The notes under the pieces were generated by a model. That model had not been told where the DNA came from. It did not search any database and saw only the letters and a program-made list of their open reading frames with translations. Of a stretch of 42,992 nt of DNA, positions 25,101 to 34,230 are shown piece after piece. Position 1 is the stretch's first letter. Each line of letters starts with the position of its first letter. The stretch covers positions 1 through 42,992 of the forward strand of contig CATJIO010000090.1 of assembly GCA_949740725.1 (NCBI GenBank), read 5' to 3'. The position numbers and the translations under genes are program-made. The stretch is from an uncultured Lachnospiraceae bacterium. GTDB lineage: Bacteria > Bacillota > Clostridia > Lachnospirales > Lachnospiraceae.

Positions 25101-26108
25101 TTAACGGTTAAGATAATTTGCAATGCACTCGTCAAGCCCCTTATCAAGTCCGATAACCGGCTTCCACTGGGTGCGTGCCCGGATCTTCTCCGTAGAAAGA
25201 AGTCTTCTTTCCGGATCGGAAGCTCTGTAACCTTGGAATTCAATAACCGGATCAGATATTCCCATCTTGCTAGCACAAAGTTTTGCAAGATCGATCATGG
25301 AAATCTCTTCGTCTGTTGCCACATTGTACACCGTTCCGTCCAGGGCTGAATCTGTACCTGCAAGAGCAAGAACAGCGCTGCAGCTGTCATAATTATTGAG
25401 GAAAGTTCTCCTGTTCTTTCTTGAATTCTCTAAAAGAACAACCTTTCCATTATCCCGAAAGCTATTAATAATAAACGGAATAATATGCTTAGGAAATCGC
25501 TCATTCTTGCTGTACACATTAGCAAATCGGATAGAACACCCCTTGATCTTTCCAGCATCTACGGCATCCTTCATAAAAAACTCGGTAAGCAGTTTTCCCA
25601 TTGCATAGCTTGTCCTTTGACTATGTTCAGCATGGGACATGGTGAGGAAATCACTTTCCTTAACCCCTCCGCTCTCATTCCATGAATCCATGGAATAGAC
25701 TTCTGATGTTGAGCAATGAATATATTTTTGCGCCCCAACGCGAATCGCCTGTTGCATAAATTCATTCATGCCCAAGACATTGGTTTCAAAAGTATCATAT
25801 ACGTGGTAAAAATGCTCTGTATGTACAACAGCTGCACAGTTAATATAAATGATTTCATCGTACGAATCCTTCCGGTTGGCCACATTCTCTTCAAAACATT
25901 TCATTTGCATCGTATTATTAATATCATATGGAAAAAAATCAAACCGCTTATCTTGGATGCAGTCTTCTATTGTTTCCATGGACGATGCAAAAAAATTGTC
26001 AAATCCCAGTACATGGTCGTCGTTGCCATGATCTTTTTCCAGTATTTGCCGGACAAGCTCATTGCCTGTCATGCCTGCCACACCGCTGATTGCATATAAT
26101 GTACTCAT
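25101..26108 (-). CDS. NAD-dependent epimerase/dehydratase (extended SDR)
   Basis: A 335-residue extended SDR. The NAD motif is SGVAGMTGNELV (GxxGxxG), the catalytic Ser/Thr are in CSTSEVY (132-138), and Tyr168-x-x-x-Lys172 lies in YAMGK. The C-terminal PIEFQGYRASDPERRLLSTEKI pattern is that of sugar-nucleotide epimerases and dehydratases. ATG 26108 is used because an AAAGG site precedes it and it falls 16 bases after the phosphoesterase stop; an upstream in-frame TTG overlaps that gene. It may epimerise a UDP/CDP sugar or reduce a phosphonate-derived aldehyde. Confidence 0.82.
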   Translation of the reverse strand: MSTLYAISGVAGMTGNELVRQILEKDHGNDDHVLGFDNFFASSMETIEDCIQDKRFDFFPYDINNTMQMKCFEENVANRKDSYDEIIYINCAAVVHTEHFYHVYDTFETNVLGMNEFMQQAIRVGAQKYIHCSTSEVYSMDSWNESGGVKESDFLTMSHAEHSQRTSYAMGKLLTEFFMKDAVDAGKIKGCSIRFANVYSKNERFPKHIIPFIINSFRDNGKVVLLENSRKNRRTFLNNYDSCSAVLALAGTDSALDGTVYNVATDEEISMIDLAKLCASKMGISDPVIEFQGYRASDPERRLLSTEKIRARTQWKPVIGLDKGLDECIANYLNR

Positions 26109-26124
26109 AAAAATCGCCTTTCTA

Positions 26125-26871
26125 TCATATCCCTTTTCCAAGCCTCAGCTTGTAAAACTCATGGATTTCATCGGGAAACAAAGATTGTTCATATTCCACA
26201 TCATAGGCCACAGCCCTTAATTCCGTTCTCTTAGAGGGAAGGTACAGTACCGCATACTGCGCACAGGGATTTTGATTCCGCGGCTGCCCTACAGACCCGG
26301 GATTGATAAATATTACTGCCTTTTTGTTCCGCAGTTCCTTATTCTCAATGTCGTAAAATTGTGTAAAACAATGAGAATAGTGAGAATGCCCAGAAAAAAC
26401 AAAATCATAGCCGCCATAATCCGCGCGCAAATCTCCTGGACTAATTGCTTTCCAATAGCAATCCTCATAGGCGCCATGTACGGCAAATGCCCAAAAGCCC
26501 TCCAGCCCAAACTCCCCATATCCTTTCGGATTCATTCGATTCCTTATAAAATCAAAGGAATCTTTTGTTAGCTGCTGTTTTGTATAGATTGCCATTGCAC
26601 GCCCTCTGTCCGAAGATAGACGGGATAAATCCTGATCAACCGCTAACTTTTCATGATTTCCCCAGAGGTTGACCATTATCTTTCCTTTCCAGGCCCCCTC
26701 CTCCAGCTGCCGTAATTCCTCTATCACTTCATTTGATCTCATTCCATAATCGATGCAATCTCCCAAAAGGATTACTCCGTCAAACATCTCATCCCTGCAA
26801 TCGTTCTGCACGGCATCAAACGCGCTGATATTTCCATGGATATCCGAAAGAATCAAATATTTTTTTTCCAT
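26125..26871 (-). CDS. Calcineurin-like metallophosphoesterase
   Basis: A 248-residue phosphoesterase. The metal motifs are all present: SDIHGN (Asp10, His12), LLGDCIDYG (Asp38), GNHE (71-74), and GHSHY (161-165), followed by NPGSVGQPR, a pattern seen in small phosphodiesterases and diadenosine tetraphosphatase-like enzymes. It lies between PEP mutase and the SDR in the same operon, 38 bases after the former. It might hydrolyse a nucleotide- or phosphate-linked intermediate, or recycle CMP by-products. Substrate unknown. Confidence 0.8.
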   Translation of the reverse strand: MEKKYLILSDIHGNISAFDAVQNDCRDEMFDGVILLGDCIDYGMRSNEVIEELRQLEEGAWKGKIMVNLWGNHEKLAVDQDLSRLSSDRGRAMAIYTKQQLTKDSFDFIRNRMNPKGYGEFGLEGFWAFAVHGAYEDCYWKAISPGDLRADYGGYDFVFSGHSHYSHCFTQFYDIENKELRNKKAVIFINPGSVGQPRNQNPCAQYAVLYLPSKRTELRAVAYDVEYEQSLFPDEIHEFYKLRLGKGI

Positions 26872-26909
26872 AATTCCTGCTTCACTTTTTCATCAATCTA
26901 ATCTGTCCA

Positions 26910-28208
26910 TCACAACGTATCAATCAGTCTGATAATATCCTTAAAAGGCATTAGCGCTGAATCAACCTCCTGCGCTCTGTGCGATCTCAGGATTTCCTCT
27001 GCTGTCTGCTTCATCACAGGAAATGCCGCTCTCATGAGTTGATTAGCATAGATAACAATGTTTACTCCATGGGCTGCAAAAATATCCTCAGTCACCTGAT
27101 TAAATGAGGTAGGAACAACCACAAGGGGCGTTTTTTTATCCCATTCCCTGAACCGATCACAGAATGTAAAAATCTCCGTGGGATCCTTTTTTCTGCTGTG
27201 AATCATGATGCCATCTGCTCCAGCTTCTGTAAATGCATAGGCCCGCTGAAGGGCGTCTTCCATTCCCTTCTCTAAAATCAAGCTTTCGATTCTTGCGATA
27301 ATCATAAAGTCCTCAGAAAGCTGCGCTCTTTTACCGGCTGAAATCTTAGCAGAAAAATGTTCAATAGAATCCTGGCTCTGCTCCACTTCTGTTCCAAACA
27401 GGCTATTTTTTTTAAGCCCGGTCTTATCCTCAATGATTACCGCACTAACTCCCATTCGTTCCAATGTTCTGACATTATAAACAAAATGTTCTGTAAGTCC
27501 TCCAGTATCACCATCAAGGATAATCGGTTTCGTCGTAACCTCCATAATGTCGTTAATGGTGCGAAGCCTTGAAGTCATATCCACCAGTTCGATATCCGGC
27601 TTGCCTCTGTCTGTGCTGTCGCAAAGCGACGAAATCCACATAGCATCAAATTGATCCAGCCTTCCGTCCAGCCCCTTTACTACGGTTTTCTCCACAATAA
27701 GCCCCGTCAGTCCGGAATGTGCCTCCATGGTTTTCACAACAGGCGTCATGTCAATTAGCTGCCGTAATCTCTTTCTGCGAAATTCCGGCATGCTCAGTCT
27801 CTCTCTCAGCCTGTCATCCACTTTCTTTACTTCTTCACTGTATGTATAAGGAATATCTATGATCTGGCCTCCATAGGAAGCAACCAAACGCTCCACATGC
27901 TCCCGCACAGCCTTTTCCGCACCGCTTTTCCAGTTATCCCCATGAACAACATAGTCTGGATGGAGCTTTTCTATCACGTCGTTATATAGCATGTCATCCT
28001 GTATCACTACCCCTTCGACGCCTTCCAATGAGCGATATAGCGCTATTCTCTCCTCTATAGTTTTGGTAGGAAATTTTGTGCAGCGGATCATCTCTTTGTC
28101 ACTAAGACACCCCACAATCACCCGGCCATATCTTGATGCCTGCTCAATGATATTCTTATGTCCATCATGAATCACATCTGTGCTAAAACAGGTGTATACT
28201 GTCTTCAT
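26910..28208 (-). CDS. pepM: Cytidylyltransferase-PEP mutase fusion (phosphoenolpyruvate phosphomutase)
   Basis: A 432-residue two-domain protein. Residues 1-~130 match the glycerol-3-phosphate-cytidylyltransferase superfamily: TCFSTDVIHDGH with HxGH at 14-17 and TKTIEERI in place of RTEGIST. Residues ~145-432 are PEP mutase: WISSLCDS, LDGDTGG (231-237), and the diagnostic EDKTGLKKNS (260-269), the EDKxxxxxNS signature that separates true mutases from isocitrate-lyase relatives. It converts PEP to phosphonopyruvate, the committed C-P bond-forming step. The fused domain may activate a phosphonate with CTP. ATG 28208 is used (AAGGTG upstream); a GTG three codons earlier is weaker. It is the first gene of the phosphonate half of the cluster. 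Confidence 0.93.
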   Translation of the reverse strand: MKTVYTCFSTDVIHDGHKNIIEQASRYGRVIVGCLSDKEMIRCTKFPTKTIEERIALYRSLEGVEGVVIQDDMLYNDVIEKLHPDYVVHGDNWKSGAEKAVREHVERLVASYGGQIIDIPYTYSEEVKKVDDRLRERLSMPEFRRKRLRQLIDMTPVVKTMEAHSGLTGLIVEKTVVKGLDGRLDQFDAMWISSLCDSTDRGKPDIELVDMTSRLRTINDIMEVTTKPIILDGDTGGLTEHFVYNVRTLERMGVSAVIIEDKTGLKKNSLFGTEVEQSQDSIEHFSAKISAGKRAQLSEDFMIIARIESLILEKGMEDALQRAYAFTEAGADGIMIHSRKKDPTEIFTFCDRFREWDKKTPLVVVPTSFNQVTEDIFAAHGVNIVIYANQLMRAAFPVMKQTAEEILRSHRAQEVDSALMPFKDIIRLIDTL

Positions 28209-28307
28209 CCTTATCACCTTATCCTATAAATCTGCTATTTGTGGCATTTCGTTTATGTTATGGTAATTCTCTACCCTCAGTAGGCAAGGGGATATGTGCC
28301 ATATTTC

Positions 28308-28323
28308 GATGCCAGACGGCATC
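28308..28323. other. Small hairpin in the gap before the PEP mutase gene
   Basis: GATGCC (28308-28313) and GGCATC (28318-28323) with a 4-base loop. T-rich bases follow only on the plus side, so it could stop antisense rather than operon transcription. No convincing promoter is seen in the 143-base gap 28209-28351. Confidence 0.35.
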
Positions 28324-28351
28324 TTTATTTCATTAGGAAAACAAATCGTCA

Positions 28352-29950
28352 TCACCAATGAATAAGTTTGATTTTTTCCGGTGGCAGATTGAGCTGTCCA
28401 ATCATCCTTCTTAAAGAATCCTTCTCTTTTATTTCTCCAAGGGAAAAAACCGGTTTATCTTCATATATTTCCGTTTCATTAATTTTGTAAATTGAAACCA
28501 AAAAGTCTATTTTATTATCCCAAAAGTCAATATACTCGGCCTTCTCACGCTCCAAAGCCTCCTGTATCTTACTACTTGCCTTTCCCAAATAATCACCAGG
28601 CATTACATATACGCAATATATTCCGCTTTCCCTGAACTCGCGATATACTGGCAGCAATGCGCCAACAGCTTCCTTCGACGTAGCCATCAGGCCGCAGTAT
28701 AGATAATCTCGCTTTAATTTTTTCGCGACTGCCTCCGTAAGGTGTAAACATGTCAAATCTTCCGGATATCCTTCATAATTTTTAAAACAGTATGACAAAT
28801 ACTCTTCTAATTTATTTGGAGCGTAGCATTTCACCCCTTCAAACTCTATTTCCTGCAAGGGTAATAAAACATCCTTATTCATCCATTTTTCTTTCGGGCA
28901 TACATACGAGTCCATACTATCAAGCCCAAAATAAATGATATTGCTATCTTTAACAATGTGCTTATTCTGATGGATTATCTCCAATATCTTTTGATTTCCC
29001 TTTTTGGTATATCGGTAATTTTCACACAGCTCAATTAATTTTTTATGCTGTTCAAAATCATATCCTTCATCATAAAAATCATATGGAAAAAAATCTATCG
29101 ATCTGCAATTAATTTCTGATGTTCCTCTCTTTATTTGAAGACAGTTTGGAGATATTACCATGATATATTCATTTGGATGATTCCAAAGAAGACGTTCCAT
29201 ATAATGATCTTCCTCTTCATCAAAAGATGCTTTTTCTTCAATATACATCATGTTTTCTTTTCCCCATTCCATTAATCGCATGTAATCACTTCTCAGTAAC
29301 CCAAAGTCAACATCATCATCCCAGGGTATAAAACCACTATGGCGATATAGGCCAATCGCTGTACCAGCGGCAACAAAGGGTTTTATCTCCAATTTATTTT
29401 GTAGAAAAAAGGTAAACACTTCAGAAGTAAATCTAATGGTTTCTTGCTGAACGTAGGAAAGGTATCCGGTTGCTCTGCCCAATTTTCGAATGTCTGATAA
29501 TCCCTTTAACGCTTCAAGCTGGTTCTCCAAATATCTATTCCATTCTTTACACTGGTTTCTCTCCCTTTTCATCCTTTCCATTTCATCATTTAAGAGCACA
29601 AAATACTCATCTGGAGGATAAGCCTTCATCTCATCAAGAAAATCTTCATTGCATATCAGAAAGTCTTCAATACCTTTGCGATAAAGCTGCGACGCAATTT
29701 CATGTGCATTACTGCGATTCACCGATAAAATAATCAGATAGTCTTTATATATTGCAAAAAACTCTTCTACAGGAATATACAATGTATCGTACTTGTATCT
29801 TCTTCTCTGACAGCCATTATCACATAAGGCATATACCTTCTCTTTCCCAAAATAATTTAACAGCTTTAATCCATATGCTCCACTTCCAAAAAGAATTATT
29901 TTCCTTATCCTTCCCGTTTCAAGGTCGCCTTTCGTTCGTTTCACTGCCAT
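28352..29950 (-). CDS. LicD-family phosphotransferase with N-terminal Rossmann-like module
   Basis: A 532-residue protein. Residues about 16-108 are a Rossmann-like module (KIILFGSGAYGLKLLNYF, then ALCDNG and YLIILSVNRS). Residues about 115-150 may be a coiled coil. The LicD domain centres on GTAIGLYRHSGFIPWDDDVDFG (tail 210-217 WDDDVDFG), the metal-binding DDDVD. The last ~130 residues are an unassigned helix-rich region. LicD proteins transfer phosphocholine or related phospho-groups from CDP/CMP donors to glycans. Here, with PEP mutase and cytidylyltransferases close by, a phosphonate group is the likely donor moiety. ATG 29950 is chosen for its AGAGGA site, 11 bases after the upstream stop. 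Confidence 0.85.
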   Translation of the reverse strand: MAVKRTKGDLETGRIRKIILFGSGAYGLKLLNYFGKEKVYALCDNGCQRRRYKYDTLYIPVEEFFAIYKDYLIILSVNRSNAHEIASQLYRKGIEDFLICNEDFLDEMKAYPPDEYFVLLNDEMERMKRERNQCKEWNRYLENQLEALKGLSDIRKLGRATGYLSYVQQETIRFTSEVFTFFLQNKLEIKPFVAAGTAIGLYRHSGFIPWDDDVDFGLLRSDYMRLMEWGKENMMYIEEKASFDEEEDHYMERLLWNHPNEYIMVISPNCLQIKRGTSEINCRSIDFFPYDFYDEGYDFEQHKKLIELCENYRYTKKGNQKILEIIHQNKHIVKDSNIIYFGLDSMDSYVCPKEKWMNKDVLLPLQEIEFEGVKCYAPNKLEEYLSYCFKNYEGYPEDLTCLHLTEAVAKKLKRDYLYCGLMATSKEAVGALLPVYREFRESGIYCVYVMPGDYLGKASSKIQEALEREKAEYIDFWDNKIDFLVSIYKINETEIYEDKPVFSLGEIKEKDSLRRMIGQLNLPPEKIKLIHW

Positions 29951-29961
29951 ATTTACGTCCT

Positions 29962-31257
29962 CTAAAAAATACAGATGTGATCCTCCGTCACTCCATATTG
30001 CATTAACTGTGTTTTCATATCCGCAAAATATAAATTGTTGGCAACAATATATCGCGTTTCTCGGCTTTGCTTCTTTGCTTCCCTTGGATTGATTATCCTG
30101 ATATGATCTATGGTCCTGTCCCATTTATGCTCATCATTATCCATAAAAGCCTTTACAGAATAATTCATCTGCTTCATCCAGCGATATGCATGGACGCCAA
30201 AATTTCCGCATCCAAAGATTACGACTGGATATTCGGAAGGTTTCCCTAAGATTGACCGGATTAAATCCCTTCGCTTCTCCTGATTTACGCGATACTCCTC
30301 ATAAGGTTTTAATATCAACGCTAAGGGCGTATTGACATTCATATCCGCATCGGATATAATGCTGTTCTCAACTGCCCAGGTAATCTCTCGAAAAAACCAT
30401 TGATAATACGGCTTGTATTCTCTTCCAAAGATCTGATATGGGTCATTTACCGAATTATAGAAAGCCAATGCAATCCGGCAGTAAAAAGTCCGCGCAATTT
30501 CTTTATCATTCATGATAAGCGCTTTATATTTTGAATGCACAAAATTATATTCATCAAATGAATAGAGAAGGCCCTTATCTGAATTGGACGACGCTCCATC
30601 CCGGTCCGTACGGTAAAAATAATATGCCTGATCCAGGTACATCACTCTCTTACACAATATACTCGTCTGGAATAAAAATCCCACATCCTGGAATGCAGCT
30701 CCCCTTGTCTCCGAAAATGCAATATCATTATCCAATAAAAAACTCTTTTTATATATACCATCCCATAAATACAGATCATGAATGCAGATATCCTTGGGCA
30801 CAAGCTTATCCAGTACCCGCCAATAATAACAATTCTCATGAAAACTTCTTCGAAGCTGGGTATACTTTGTTCCGTCCGTCTGCGTCCAAAATGCATAATA
30901 ATTGCATTTGACAAAATCGCAGTCATTTTCTATGGCTGGCTTATACAGCTGCTCATACATGTCATGGCTTATATAGTCATCTGTCTCCAGAATAGCAATA
31001 TAACATCCCCGCGCCATTTTTATTCCAAGATTCACCTGGGCACCGTAGCTTTTAATCTCGCTCTTTACAAGCTTGATTCGCTGATCCTGTTTGGCATACC
31101 GTTCAATGATCTCTATGGTGCCGTCCGTTGACCCAGCATCAACACAAATGATTTCTAATTCTTTCAATGTCTGATTCACAGCGCTGGCAATACACTCTTC
31201 TATATAACCTGCCACATTCAATGACGGCATAATCACAGATACTGCAATTTCATTCAT
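29962..31257 (-). CDS. Family-2 glycosyltransferase with C-terminal Rossmann-like module
   Basis: A 431-residue protein. The GT-A core starts VSVIMPSLNVAGYIEECI, with ICVDAGSTDGT (nucleotide pocket) and ILETDDYI (metal-binding D-x-D-like). Residues ~343-431 form the Rossmann-like module: VVIFGCGNFGVHAYRWM, KAFMDNDEHKWD, then YIVANNLYF. Such an appended module is shared with other enzymes of this cluster. Start ATG 31257 has AGAGG eight bases upstream; an earlier TTG at 31317 abuts the LicD stop. It probably adds a sugar to the repeat unit that later receives the phosphonate group. Confidence 0.86.
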   Translation of the reverse strand: MNEIAVSVIMPSLNVAGYIEECIASAVNQTLKELEIICVDAGSTDGTIEIIERYAKQDQRIKLVKSEIKSYGAQVNLGIKMARGCYIAILETDDYISHDMYEQLYKPAIENDCDFVKCNYYAFWTQTDGTKYTQLRRSFHENCYYWRVLDKLVPKDICIHDLYLWDGIYKKSFLLDNDIAFSETRGAAFQDVGFLFQTSILCKRVMYLDQAYYFYRTDRDGASSNSDKGLLYSFDEYNFVHSKYKALIMNDKEIARTFYCRIALAFYNSVNDPYQIFGREYKPYYQWFFREITWAVENSIISDADMNVNTPLALILKPYEEYRVNQEKRRDLIRSILGKPSEYPVVIFGCGNFGVHAYRWMKQMNYSVKAFMDNDEHKWDRTIDHIRIINPREAKKQSRETRYIVANNLYFADMKTQLMQYGVTEDHICIF

Positions 31258-31317
31258 TACATCTACCTCTTTGTTCAAGCTAATAAAAACATTTATCTCT
31301 TTCTCACTGATACTCAA

Positions 31318-32166
31318 CTATAAATACTCATCGTATGACTTATCTGGGTCGAACAACACACCCCTGTGATCAGAGCTTACCATCTTTGGCTTGCTCCAGG
31401 AGCCGTAAATAATCCTTAATATGTTTCGGTATCCTGCAGGTATATTCATCTTCATAAATTCAAACGGCACTTCAATACTGTTTTCATAATCCCTGGCAAA
31501 TCGATTTCCTACCTTTCTGTTTACCTCATAGGAAAGAAGGGCTATTTTAGACGTTTTTTTCTCTGCATATCGCTTTACACAGTTTTCATAATCCAGACAA
31601 TATTGATTAAATTGTCCGTCATCAATTATTGAATTCTCGTCTATATACTTTTTCCCCATATCTCTCAATGCATATAGCTCTCTCCAGTAATCCTTTCTTT
31701 CCGATGCGCACGGTAAATTGTCCATCGGAAAAATATCGATGAAAATGCCTTGATTCACTTTACGCTTTTTCTCTATATCCTCGAATAAGATCCCAGTCGT
31801 GCAACTGTTTCTTATCTGAATATGTCCACGAATCGAACCAAACTCTGCGTCCTCCCTTTGGAAACAATATGGATAGGTAAATTCCTCTTCTCCCACATCG
31901 CATAGCCGATCATAATCATCCCGAAACATAACAAAATCCATATCATCATCCCAGGGAATAAACCCTTTATGCCTGACAGCCCCCAATAGCGTCCCCGCGT
32001 CTGCAAAATATTTTAAATTGTATTTATCGCATACAGATACAAACATTGAAAATAAATCTAGTTCGACAGACCACACCTGCTTGCGCCTCTCATCTACGAA
32101 AAATCCATCTCTAGTCTCTTCCCTAAGGAAATCTTCTGGCAAATCTATTGACTTCAGCTCAACCAT
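31318..32166 (-). CDS. LicD-family phosphotransferase
   Basis: A 282-residue compact LicD protein. AGTLLGAVRHKGFIPWDDDMDF (about 57-78) holds the family metal site WDDDMDF. YPYCFQREDAEFGS and IFIDIFPMDN follow in family order. It lacks the added Rossmann module. The second LicD gene in the cluster suggests two different acceptor positions or two donors. GGAGGG precedes ATG 32166. Confidence 0.88.
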   Translation of the reverse strand: MVELKSIDLPEDFLREETRDGFFVDERRKQVWSVELDLFSMFVSVCDKYNLKYFADAGTLLGAVRHKGFIPWDDDMDFVMFRDDYDRLCDVGEEEFTYPYCFQREDAEFGSIRGHIQIRNSCTTGILFEDIEKKRKVNQGIFIDIFPMDNLPCASERKDYWRELYALRDMGKKYIDENSIIDDGQFNQYCLDYENCVKRYAEKKTSKIALLSYEVNRKVGNRFARDYENSIEVPFEFMKMNIPAGYRNILRIIYGSWSKPKMVSSDHRGVLFDPDKSYDEYL

Positions 32167-32195
32167 CTATATCCCTCCAGTAAGGTTTCTCCATC

Positions 32196-32903
32196 TCAAA
32201 ATCTCACCACATCCCATATACTGATGACCGGCACCTCCGTCTTATGCATCAGTTCTTCTTCTATCATCTCGTAGTTAACCTCATCAAGCACTACAATCCC
32301 ATCGAACTCCTCATTCTCTGCAAATTCATCCAAATCCTTTATCTTGCGCTTAATCACAACCTTGGAGTAGAATAAATCCTGATCCAGCCACCCTTCCAGA
32401 CCATCAATTTCAAATACCATTAATCGATATAAACCATTAGTTTCAAAATAATCCGCTATCTGCCTGCTATCCTGCCGGGCGCGCATCCATTGTTCCTTAA
32501 GGGCTTGTATACAATATTGGGGGTCAAACATAATCAAGCCGTCAAAGTAAATGGAACCGCTCTCGGGAAAGGGAATAACCAGGTTTTCCAATGGGACGCC
32601 GTAAGCCTCTAATTGTTCTCTGATTACTTTGACTATCTCAATCCTTGCAATGGCAATAACGAAATAGTATTCCTCCTGTGTGCATTTTAGATCTTCCAAA
32701 GCGCAAACAGGATATCTGTCCTTTAATGAGGATAATTTATCTTTGTTGTTATCACATATTGCGAAAATATCAATGTCATTCTCTCTTAAGGTTTCATAAA
32801 CATGATTTCCATATTTTCCAGCACCGAAAATCACTATTTTTCTTCCTTGCGCATAAGACATAAAATCATTTAAATTATATTCAATCCCATTTGAATCTTT
32901 CAT
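32196..32903 (-). CDS. Stand-alone Rossmann-like module protein
   Basis: A 235-residue protein. Residues about 21-115 are the cluster's recurrent module: KIVIFGAGKYGNHVYETL, then FAICDNNKDK and YYFVIAIARIEIVKV. The remaining ~120 residues are mixed, with a strand FDGIVVLDEVNYE and a C-terminal VPVISIWDVVRF. No known catalytic motif is obvious. It lies between a LicD gene (29 bases) and a glycosyltransferase gene (34 bases). It may regulate or tether its neighbours. Function unknown. Confidence 0.6.
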   Translation of the reverse strand: MKDSNGIEYNLNDFMSYAQGRKIVIFGAGKYGNHVYETLRENDIDIFAICDNNKDKLSSLKDRYPVCALEDLKCTQEEYYFVIAIARIEIVKVIREQLEAYGVPLENLVIPFPESGSIYFDGLIMFDPQYCIQALKEQWMRARQDSRQIADYFETNGLYRLMVFEIDGLEGWLDQDLFYSKVVIKRKIKDLDEFAENEEFDGIVVLDEVNYEMIEEELMHKTEVPVISIWDVVRF

Positions 32904-32937
32904 TTTTGCTTCCTATTCTTTATCACGATATGGGCAA

Positions 32938-34176
32938 TCAATTTTCATTTGCAATCGCATATAAAAACTCATCCTTGACCATTTCATACTGATAATAATG
33001 ATTTTTATCTAAATAGTCCTTTATCTCTGACTGCAACTCTTCTCTCACTGTCACAAGGATAAGCATCTCCGCTTTTTCTTGTAAATCATGCAATGTTATT
33101 ACTTGAATATTTTCAATACAAAATTCATTCCCTTTTAAATCAGATACTACAATATACACGACTTTCTCGAAAAGATGGTTTCTCTTTAAAAACTTCAAAA
33201 ATGCCTGACCATACCTTCCCGCCCCATAAAGAACAATTTCATCTTTTTCTCTGATTCTTTCTAACAGTTTTGTTTCGTACTGATTTATATAAAGTAAGAT
33301 CATGCAGAGTGGTTTGATGATGTAATTTGGTTCTCTTTTCTGATGGCATATAATTTGATTTGCCACCATCAACAACCTTAATATCTCCAAATTTCCCGGT
33401 TCAATATTCTTCAAAATAATGTCCCGGTATTCATACTCTAACCTATATACAGTTTTTTGAAATAAGATATCTAGATTATGTTCGGCCGCAAAATGTAAAT
33501 TATCAATTAATCCATGTAGTAAATGGACTGTCTTTTCTGGATTAAAGCGCAATTCTAATTCGGGGCATCGGTAACAATATAAACATGAATCCACCGTTAC
33601 AAATTTTCTTGCTTTATCCATAACCCTCACAAAAAATGGTGGATCTTGAAAGCGATAATAATTTGGAAACTGAATCTTATTTTCATGCAGCAATTCGCTG
33701 GAAAATATATAATTCGTGAAATGGTAATCCATTTGATAGTCCTGATAATCAAGAATTACATTACCTCTTAACTCATGAAAATCATCTTCTACATTCTTGA
33801 TCATGCCATTTATGCACCAATGTAAACAAACTGCTGCCCTGACCCCGCTTATCTCACATGCTTCATACATTTTCTCTAAAGCATTTTTTTCCAAATAGTA
33901 ATCATCAGAATCAAGAAAAGCCAAATACTTTCCCTTTACATTGCTTATTGCGAGATTTCGTGCACTCCCCACGCCTTGATTCCCCTGTTGAAACAGCCGG
34001 ACTCTTTTATCCTCAGAGATTAGCTTCTGAACAACACTAGCTGAATGATCTGTGCTACCATCATCTACACAAATAACTTCAATTTCCTTAAGCGTTTGAC
34101 AGAGGACGCTTCTAATGCATTCTTCCAAATACTTCTCTGCATTATAAATTGGTATAATAATCGACACTTTCAACAT
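32938..34176 (-). CDS. Family-2 glycosyltransferase with C-terminal Rossmann-like module
   Basis: A 412-residue GT2. The core starts VSIIIPIYNAEKYLEECI, with VICVDDGSTDHSA, NQGVGSARNLAI and AFLDSDDYY (DSDD metal site). Residues 312-412 hold the Rossmann-like module: EIVLYGAGRYGQAFLKFL, then YIVVSDLKGNE and MLILVTVREE. The GT-A start is very similar to the neighbouring 431-residue enzyme, suggesting duplication. Substrate unknown. Confidence 0.87.
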   Translation of the reverse strand: MLKVSIIIPIYNAEKYLEECIRSVLCQTLKEIEVICVDDGSTDHSASVVQKLISEDKRVRLFQQGNQGVGSARNLAISNVKGKYLAFLDSDDYYLEKNALEKMYEACEISGVRAAVCLHWCINGMIKNVEDDFHELRGNVILDYQDYQMDYHFTNYIFSSELLHENKIQFPNYYRFQDPPFFVRVMDKARKFVTVDSCLYCYRCPELELRFNPEKTVHLLHGLIDNLHFAAEHNLDILFQKTVYRLEYEYRDIILKNIEPGNLEILRLLMVANQIICHQKREPNYIIKPLCMILLYINQYETKLLERIREKDEIVLYGAGRYGQAFLKFLKRNHLFEKVVYIVVSDLKGNEFCIENIQVITLHDLQEKAEMLILVTVREELQSEIKDYLDKNHYYQYEMVKDEFLYAIANEN

Positions 34177-34230
34177 TTACCTGATTCCTCCAGAACTTAC
34201 ACTTGCTGTTTTTTGATATTTTGTTGCCTG

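Noticed and set aside
20883-28208. AEP transaminase or choline lic genes as part of the pathway
   Set aside because: I looked for a PLP lysine motif protein and for LicA/LicB-like proteins; no open frame in this stretch fits, so neither was annotated.
28209-28351. Promoter for a separate PEP mutase operon
   Set aside because: TTGCCT and several AT-rich hexamers occur but none with proper spacing; read-through from the LicD gene is equally possible.
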